Positions 57,101 to 64,000 of a DNA stretch of 64,000 nt are shown piece by piece. The stretch comes from Dastarcus helophoroides (Eukaryota > Arthropoda > Insecta > Coleoptera > Bothrideridae). The notes under the pieces were generated by a model. The model saw only the letters and a list, made by a program, of their open reading frames with translations, did no database searches and was not told the DNA's origin. The stretch spans positions 25,687,226 through 25,751,225 of the forward strand of contig CM053334.1 of NCBI GenBank assembly GCA_028583605.1, in the 5' to 3' direction. Every line of letters begins with the position of its first letter. Position 1 is the stretch's first letter. A program made the position numbers and the translations under genes.

Positions 57101-60100
57101 CAAATTTGAATACAAAATATTAAAAAACAAAGGCACCATTTGTAAAATGGGAGAGCGGTGTTTGGCATAAAAATTGCTCTTAGATTTCGGTTGCCCTCAC
57201 TCGGATGAGGCAGGGTACGGAGACGGACGTGATGCGGAGCAGAGAAATTTTTGCCCCTTCCCCAATACGTTATCAACGAACGAAGTATCTTCGGCTTCCA
57301 CAGCTCATATTTCTTTATCTAAGCACGGCAGATATATCATAATAATAATAAACAACATTAAAAGATTTGTTCTACCAGAGTTTGAGAGTAAAATAAATTG
57401 TTTAGTATTTGTAGCTTACAATCATTTACTGAATATTTAGTGGTTTTTGTTTTGATATATTTATAAGAATTTTTTTCTCTCCTAATTAACATTTTTATAT
57501 TACTCTTTGGAAAAATATAAATTGTGTAGGTAAATAAATGCTATGAAAGATTTAAGCAAAAAAAAGAAAAATTGATTTTATATCATTTAAATTGGAAATG
57601 TTATATTCCGCTAGCATCACTTGTAATCGAAAATCGACCAATTATATCTGCAAAGAACGAAATTGTTTTTCACATAATTAATTAATAGTATTTAGATGCA
57701 GATATTTAATCCTTATCTTGACGATAGGAGAAAATGCGTAGGAAAATAAAAATTTCAGCTCTGAAAATTTTGAATTCCTCGAAAATTTTGGCTTTTTTCA
57801 AAATTTCGATAGTTTTTTGAAAATCTACTTTTTTTTGAAAATCTCAACTTTTTTCATAATTTCGACATCTAGAAACTTTGGACCGTTTTTGAAAATTATG
57901 AATTTTTTTGAGGAATATGATTTTTATGATAATTTCGACTTTTCCTTATTTAGTTTTGAAAATTTCGACCACTCACTAAATATTTTGACTTTTCTTGAGA
58001 ATTGTTATTTTTTGATGCATATTTTCAACTTTTTTTCAAAATCTCTAGTTTTCATTGAAGAATTTAACACTTTTAATTTCTATTTTTTTAAATGATTTCG
58101 ACTTGGACATTTTAAAATTTCCACTTATTTCAAATTCTCATTAAAAGAAAAACCAAATTTTGACTTAATAAGAAAATTGTAACCATTTCGAAATTTTCCC
58201 TTTTTCTAAAATAGTGCTATGTTTGGAATTTCCTAAATTTGTCAAAATTTCAATTTTTCATCAAATTTTTATTTTGCTGTAGATCTCGACTTCCTTTAAC
58301 AAATTTTGCTTTTTTATGACAATTTCGACATTTTAAAAAGGTGTACAAACGAATAATTCCGACAAGGTCAACATTTTCGAAAATTCGAATTATTAGAAAA
58401 AAAGTCGAACTTATTAGAAAACCGAAACAAAAATGGTAACATTCCAAAACTCACGAATTAAAAAAAGGCAAAAATTTTGTGGAAATTTAGAAAAAAGTTG
58501 TACCAAACTCAAATTTTTCGAAAAAAGTTGCAATTTTGAGAGTAAAACCGAAGTGCCAACAAAGAAGAATTTTCAGAGAAAATTCGCAATTTCGAGAAAA
58601 GACTGTGCTTCCGTATCTTTGTACAAAAGTTTATGTTAATTTTAATGGAATTAACAGGAAAAAAAGGGTAAAAGGAAGCATTTTTAAGTCACCTATTTCT
58701 AACTATGTACTTTACCTGCTTAGAGAACCGAAAGAAGGAATACGTGTCAAAGAATTTTTTTATAAGTTTGCAATTCGGTAGCCCAATTTCAAGCTTTTTT
58801 CTCGAAATTTGGAATTTAAAGTTTAAACTATTCGAAGTTTCCCAGAGATTTGAAATTTTATGGAAAACCTCCACAAGAATATCGAATATTTCAATTTAAA
58901 ATCAAAGTTTTGTGACTAATGAGAACTCCAGCACTTCCTTATATACATCTCATTTTTTAAAAATTCGTTATTTTTCAAAAATTTCAGTTCAAATATAAAA
59001 TCGTTCTTTGTATCGTAATTCAAAGAGAACAGTTAGAATTTTTTTTTAAATTTTGACTATTTTTTCATAATTTCCAATTTAGATCTGAAATTGTTTTTTT
59101 TATTTGGAATTGCAATTCTAGAAAGAAAAATTAAATTTTTAGCTTTTACTTTCCAGTCAAAATGAAAATAACAAAAAAACTTATTTTTTGAATTTTAAAG
59201 TAAACTAAAATTTCAGATAAAAGTCGGAAAAAAATTATTTGAAAAAAATTCATGCAACGTCTTTTTTAATTTCAAAATTCCGTGAAAAATTTTTAAATTT
59301 CTGGCATCATTTTGGTTTTTTCCAGAATTTTAACTTCTCAAATTCCGGAACCTAAATTCGAGTTTAAGAAAATATGAATTCTAAATTCGAACTTAAGAAA
59401 ATAAATAACTAAAAATGTATAAAAATTGACATTTGTAAAATGGAAATTTCAGAAATCTTGTAATTTCGACTTTTTTTCTAGAAATTCTATTTTAAAGTCT
59501 AAGATTTAAGAAAATAATTTGAAATTTCCAATTTAAACTTTCTGATTTTTTTTCAGAATTTATTTAAATCTATCCTTTTTTAAGTTTAAAATTTTCACTC
59601 ATTTCTGAGAAATTTTGTTTTTAAAATTCTAAATTTTAACAGACTCTTTAAATAACATAAAATTTTGACATTTTAGTCGAAGTTTACAATTTTTCTCAAT
59701 TTTAGTGGAACAGACTGGTCCTTGGTTATCTTCAAAAATTGAAATACATAAATTGTCCCCTGAAACCAAGAAAGATTAAAAACACAACAAAGGTTACTCT
59801 AACGCGTTTCGGTAGCCAAGCTATCATCTTCAGAGAGATACTGACTGAAACCAAGAAAGATTAAAGAAACACAACAAAGGTTGCTCTAACGCGTTTTGGC
59901 AGCCAATCTATCATTTTCAGAGAGATACTGAAGATGATAGATTGGCTGTGGAAACGCGTTAGAGCAACCTTTGTTATGTTTTTTAATCTTTCTTGGTTTC
60001 AGGGGACAATTTTTGTATTTCAATTTTTCTCAAACTCTCGACTTCATAATCTCAACATTTTAAACTTGTTTCTTGGAATTTCTATTTTAGTCTGAAAATG

Positions 60101-61692
60101 TTGACTTTATTCTTCAGATTTTGTTTCTGAAGTCGAAATTAAAGAATAGTTTCTATTTTTTTGAAAAATTTAAAATGGTTCTAAACAAAATTCCGAATTT
60201 TTTTGAGAAATTTTGACTATCTTTTTGAAATTTTAATTTGTAATTTTAAACTCAAAATTTTCACTTCTTTCACAAAATTTTGGTCTTAAAGTTGAATAGT
60301 CGATTAGGTCTTAACATACTAAAGTTGTTTACTGAAATTTCGACTTAAATAACGAAATTTTAATTCTAATGCCTACAATTAAGAAAAAAATAGTAATTTC
60401 AAGTGAACACTTGAAACTGTAGATTTCGAAAAAGTTTCCAATTTTAAAAAATGTTAAGATTTCACCTTGTTTTTAAATTCCGTATTTAATTAAAAAATAA
60501 ATACTTTTTTGTAACTCTGGAATAACACAATTAGAATTATGAGTTCTGAAAAAAGTCTACAATTCTTCACGGGCAAAATTTCAAATTTCAACTTGCGATT
60601 TTGTTAAAATAATTCATGGATGTCAATGGAAATTAGTAGATGCAAAATCGAGAATGTTCAAAGAATCTTCTCGGAATTTAAAAAAAAAGGTCCATATAGA
60701 AAAAACAAATTGGGCAATTAAGACTCACTTTCACAAATAGAGGAAAAAACCCTTTCGGGAAAATTAAGAATAGAAAAATAAAAGTTAAATGCCTAAATAC
60801 AAAATTTAAAATAAAAACGAAATTTTGAGATAAAATCGATATTTATCAGTTACATCATGCTAAGAAAATCTAGCGCACGGCCCTGAAGTCGAATTGGTAA
60901 AAAGTCAAATTTCGATAAATAAATCAAAAATTTCCGAAGAAAATAGTTTTCGGGAAACTTTCGTTTTTTTTTGTTAAAATTTCAACAATCCAAATATCAA
61001 AAAAAAGTTAAAATTTTCAAAATTTATTTGTTAATTCTGTTTTAACTGTTTATCAAAGCGCGACAAAAAAATACTAATCGAAGAAACAGGTCAAAATCTT
61101 CACTTGGAAGTTTGCAAACAAATATGAATACTAAACCAACTGCTATCAGAAACATGCACATTTCCTTAAGGTATCCAAATGGATCGAGTTACACAGTATC
61201 ATATATCGGTAAAGTGACGATATGAAACATTGCGAATTCGAACGACGTAAACTAACTTACTCAATTCCCCTTCGAAACCCCTTCCGTCTCTGTTGTCCTA
61301 ACTCCCCTCAACAGGGCATTTAAATCCGAGAGCCAAATCGTACTTGGCGATTTACCAGACCCCCGCCTTAAGGTACGAAACCCTAAAAACATGGACTTTG
61401 GTTTTGCTTTTTTCTAAGAGAAAGAAATCAGAGAATTAATATATCAGTGATTGTCTTTTAATCAGAATGATAAAAGTTTTCTGTAAATAGACGGCTCCGT
61501 CTGACATAGTCCTCCAACAGATATTTATCCAATATGCCCCGTGGCCAGTGACCACCATTTTTTAAAACATATATGTATTTGTTTATTTACTACGATTACC
61601 TTTTATAACTTTTTTGATATTTCAGTTACTGGCATGGGAGTTGATATGCATGCACAAACGACTAAATGTTCGTCCTTTGATTGGATTTACTT
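54167..61692 (+). CDS. Cytochrome P450 family 4 (CYP4-like), gene 3, 5' part only
   Basis: First four exons of a third P450: 54167-54371, 55354-55551, 55611-55796, 61626-61692. The next donor is GTAAGT at 61693, and later exons are beyond the window. I place the start at the ATG-ATG at 54167/54170, because about 14 residues then precede a hydrophobic anchor (ISIILTLVALFVWIV) and the proline hinge VPGPPGLPIIG; earlier in-frame ATGs exist at 54059 and 54125. Exon 2 carries the conserved stretch KPEYIEIILNSPHAL and exon 3 begins with the C-helix WxxxR (WKKTR). Lengths of exons 3 (186 bp) and 4 (67 bp) equal those of genes 1 and 2, and phases agree. The protein is clearly more diverged (e.g. SPAFSLKILNQYVETWVEQS for exon 3). 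No heme loop is visible, so integrity of the whole gene cannot be judged. Confidence 0.88.
54440..55040. repeat. AAATTTCGA-type quasi-repeat, with a perfect short tandem duplication
   Basis: First intron of gene 3. GTCCGAGTGAAAATTCTTAC occurs twice in tandem at about 54569-54620. Confidence 0.6.
55783..55980 (+). repeat. Tandem duplication of the exon 3 end and donor of P450 gene 3
   Basis: ACTATTGATATATTAAGCAG + GTAAGT-like donor and ~85 bases of intron (55783-55880) recur at about 55889-55980 with substitutions; the second copy has TTGAGCAGTAAATA. The first copy is the functional one by frame and length. Confidence 0.75.
56055..56280 (+). repeat. Repeat G, copy 2, inverted relative to 52735-53030
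   Basis: GAGCGAGTTGGGCTCGCACA, TTAGGGTTCCGTACC, TTCTACAATCAATCGG, ATTTATGGAACTGATAACTG. It lies in the gene 3 intron 55797-61625. Confidence 0.7.
56450..57480. other. Gene 3 intron, unidentified segment with a long minus-strand open frame
   Basis: A 156-codon open frame on the minus strand (57276-56806) has no recognisable domain. CAGACGCACGGACGGACAC-like text near 56753 is common in insect repeats, so this is more likely a repeat than a gene. Confidence 0.4.
57740..59700. repeat. AAATTTCGA-type quasi-repeat, longest field
   Basis: Nearly 2 kb of TTTTTGAAAA, AATTTCGAC, CAAAATTTCG and inverse words. Open frames on both strands here are composition artefacts. Confidence 0.65.
59709..60030. 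repeat. Foldback family F1, copy 4, three arms
   Basis: Two direct arms (59740-59845, 59850-59930) followed by one inverted arm (59928-60028): CCTGAAACCAAGAAAGATTA..AACGCGTTTCGG..TCATCTTCAGAG, then GAAACGCGTTAGAGC..TCTTTCTTGGTTTCAGG. Outer ends GGTCCTTGGTTATCTTC and TTGTATTTCAATTTTT match the other copies. Confidence 0.8.
59797..59837 (-). ncRNA. Type I hammerhead-like motif in foldback F1 copy 4
   Basis: Minus strand: stem I CUCU/AGAG, CUGAAGA, one extra U, stem II GAUAGC-UUG-GCUACC (one mismatch), GAAA, stem III AC-GC-GU, triplet GUU. This is the best-preserved ribozyme core in the F1 family within the window. Confidence 0.55.
60030..61070. repeat. AAATTTCGA-type quasi-repeat
   Basis: AAATTTTGAC, GAAATTTCGAC and AAAAAAGTTAAAATTTTC words; non-coding. 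Confidence 0.55.
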
Positions 61693-62129
61693 GTAAGTTT
61701 TATTTTCTATCAAAACATAATATTGTTATTATTATTATATTATAAATTAATTTGCGGGTTGAGATAGCAAAAGACATAGCAATACCACATCGCTTATTTT
61801 CAAAAAACAAAACTCCAAATAGAATATGTCTTATTAGGTAAAATTATTTTAATTGCATCTATGGTTTGCAATAATTAGTAAAAAAAAACTTCTTAGAAAA
61901 AATCTGAGCTTCGATTGAAAAGTCGTAATTTTTGGCAAAACGTTTGAAATTTTTGGAAATGTCGAGTTGTAGAAGTAGTAGTAGTAGTTCATTTTAAATG
62001 TATAAAATACATGTTAATTACAAATGATTCATAAAAGAATGGTAACAATAATAATATTAATAATAAATAGATACATATTATGACAAAATGACAATAAATT
62101 AATCTAACATATTAAAAAAAAATACACAT

Positions 62130-64000
62130 ATATAAAATTCCGAATCTATTTTCTAGGGATAATTTTTCGTAAAAGACTCTTAAATTGATAGAGGGAATTA
62201 GAATTTTTTATTGCAACAGGTAAGTTGTTGAATTCACATAAACCATCAAAAAATAGTGATCTTTTGGTACTTTGCTTTTTAACTGTGTTTAAAAAATTTG
62301 TTGTGTTGCGGGTATTATGGTTGTGAATATCTCTAACATTGATTAAACAAATTTTTAAATAATTCGGCAAAAGGTTTTTTAGTTAATTTAAAAATAAAGC
62401 ACATGTTAAAATAGAACAGATATTGTTTTACGGACAAGAACTGGAGACATTCAAGCATGAAGTCAACACTAACATGATTATTGCATCGCAAAATGATTCT
62501 TAATGCTCTATTTTGTAATAGTTGTAGTTTATTTAGGAGTTCTTAAGTGAAATAATGCGTAATTGTTGGGCAATAGATGAATAAAGGGGCAATCCATGAC
62601 TTATAGAGGTCAATTCTAGCAGGAAGATTTAAAGATTGACAAATACGCCAAAAATATTTAACTCTAGATGAAAGTTTATTAATAGTAGTCTTAGCATGAT
62701 TTTTAAAGTTCAGGGATGAATCTATAATAATACCTAAGTATTTGATTTCATTGACATATTCTAAATTTGTTTGGTTTAATATTATTGGTCGTATATTAGA
62801 TGCATCACAGTTTCCCATTATCATTACTTTGGATTTGTTTGTGTTAATTAGCAATTTATTTGTTTGTAACCAGTGACTGATTGATTCTAGCACTAAGTTC
62901 ATTTTATCAATAGCACTGTCAATGTTATCATCAAGCACAGTAACAAGTGTATCATCCGCAAAAAGGTTTAGGAATGTATTTGGATCACTAATAGCATTAT
63001 CCATGTCATTAATATACATTAAAAATAATATTGGTCCCAGGATCGTTCCTTGTGGAACTCCATAAATGTTGTCGACAGGATTAGAGGAAAATCCATCGAT
63101 CGTTGTTCTCTGACTTCTACCAAATAGATATGAACTAAACCATTGTACTGTAGAATCATGAAAGCCCATATTTTCCAGTTTTACTAGAAGAGTCGATCTA
63201 TCAATAGTTTCGAAAGCACGTTTTAAGTCGAGGAATGTCGCAATGGCTACACAGTTATTATTGTCCAACCATTTTTTCCATTTTGATACTACTAATTGCA
63301 GAGAAGATTCACAGGAGTGTTTTTCACGAAAACCCGATTGCTGTTCAATTAAAATATTATTGGAGTTTATGTAATTAATAAGTTGAGTATATATTAATGA
63401 TTCAAAAACTTTTTCGAGGTATGGCATAGTACTAACAGGTCTATAATCACTGGGTTGTATTGAATTTGGTACTTTTTGTTTAGGGAAAATTAATGATGTT
63501 TTCCAACGTGTTGGGAAAGTGGTAGTAGAAATTGATTTATTGTATATATCGGTCAATTTGGTTGCAATGAACCCTCCGCCGGCTTCTATGACAGATTTGG
63601 TGACTAAATCAGTCGATGAATGTTTTGTGTTCCTAATGGCCTTTGATACTTCTTCGTACGTAAATGATTTAAGGATAAACGTACTCTCAATAGGTTCATT
63701 TGAGATAGTTGTTCTTGTTGATGGGTTTGATTGTGCTAATAGCTCAATGCTATTTACAATAAATTTGTTATAATTTTCAGCAATGTCTTGGGGGTTAGTT
63801 AAATTAATATTAGCAAATTCCATTTTTGCGGGAGAAGTTTTTTGAGCACCATCCATAATTTCTCTAAGTACTTTTCACATCTTTTTGCTATCATTTTTGT
63901 TTTGATTAATTAAATTTGTATAGTAATTTTTCGTTTTCTCCCTTATAAGTTTGGTCTCATTATTTCTTAATCTTCTGTATTCTTTCCAAATGTCGGTGGA
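62130..64000 (-). pseudogene. Non-LTR retrotransposon (CR1/jockey-superfamily-like RT), runs off the window
   Basis: Antisense in the gene 3 intron that starts at 61693. The main RT frame (63856-62543, 437 codons) reads in order: SNSIQPSDYRPVSTMPYLEK, SGFREKHSCESSLQ, ATFLDLKRAFETIDRS, FSSYLFGRSQRTTIDG, GVPQGTILGPILFLMYINDM, LFADDTLVTVLD, NKSKVMIMGN, IKYLGIIIDSSLNF. The palm motifs including FADD are intact. The frame continues to the window edge but is broken by TGA at 63875-63877 (probably TGG originally). A TAA at 62543-62545 and a frameshift near 62350 break the C-terminal tail, which resumes as IHNHNTRNTTNF and FKSLLRKIIPRK (to 62146). It is relatively young compared with the other LINEs here. 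Confidence 0.82.

Noticed and set aside
56806..57276. 156-codon minus-strand open frame
   Set aside because: No domain, biased composition, lies in repeat-like intron DNA; not supported as a gene.

Overview
The window is a repeat-rich, AT-rich animal nuclear sequence, almost certainly from an insect. It carries a tandem cluster of three cytochrome P450 family-4 genes, all on the + strand, with canonical insect-type introns. The intergenic and intronic DNA holds several kinds of non-LTR retrotransposon, mariner and pogo transposons, an LTR remnant and many foldback repeats. I cannot resolve the insect order from the sequence. No rRNA, tRNA, CRISPR array or bacterial operon was seen. Layout: (1) 1-17466, P450 gene 1; its 5' exons lie upstream of the window, and nine whole coding exons plus the last two bases of a preceding exon are visible. 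Its introns hold an LTR fragment, an internally triplicated reverse-transcriptase remnant, a pogo-like transposase remnant, an antisense jockey-type LINE, a crossed inverted-repeat element carrying hammerhead-ribozyme motifs, and a decayed unclassified transposase. (2) 17467-21511, intergenic, with foldback elements and a LINE 3' end. (3) 21512-39839, P450 gene 2, complete with 11 exons (542 codons) and very close to gene 1. Its introns hold a second copy of the antisense jockey-type LINE, an antisense RNase-H-type LINE, a solo LTR and more foldback repeats. (4) 39840-54166, a transposon-dense spacer with two mariner elements in opposite orientation and two 1.84-kb long-terminal-inverted-repeat elements, also in opposite orientation, on either side of an APE-type LINE. 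(5) 54167-61692 and beyond, the first four exons of a more diverged P450 gene 3, whose fourth intron is entered by a LINE running off the window end. The three P450s share exon order, intron phase at every comparable junction and several tiny introns, so they arose by tandem duplication. The products should be ER-anchored CYP4-type monooxygenases; substrates cannot be read from sequence. The most interesting signal is not the P450s. At least seven places, in several apparently unrelated repeats, contain the type I hammerhead core CUGANGA / stem II / GAAA / minimal stem III / NUH with a complementary stem I. The best (14804-14846, + strand) has every core position intact. These resemble the hammerheads described in Penelope-like retroelements, but no Penelope polymerase was seen here. 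Long stretches of the larger introns and spacers are a degenerate quasi-repeat built on words such as AAATTTCGA, GAAAATTT and TTTGAAA, which I report as unexplained.
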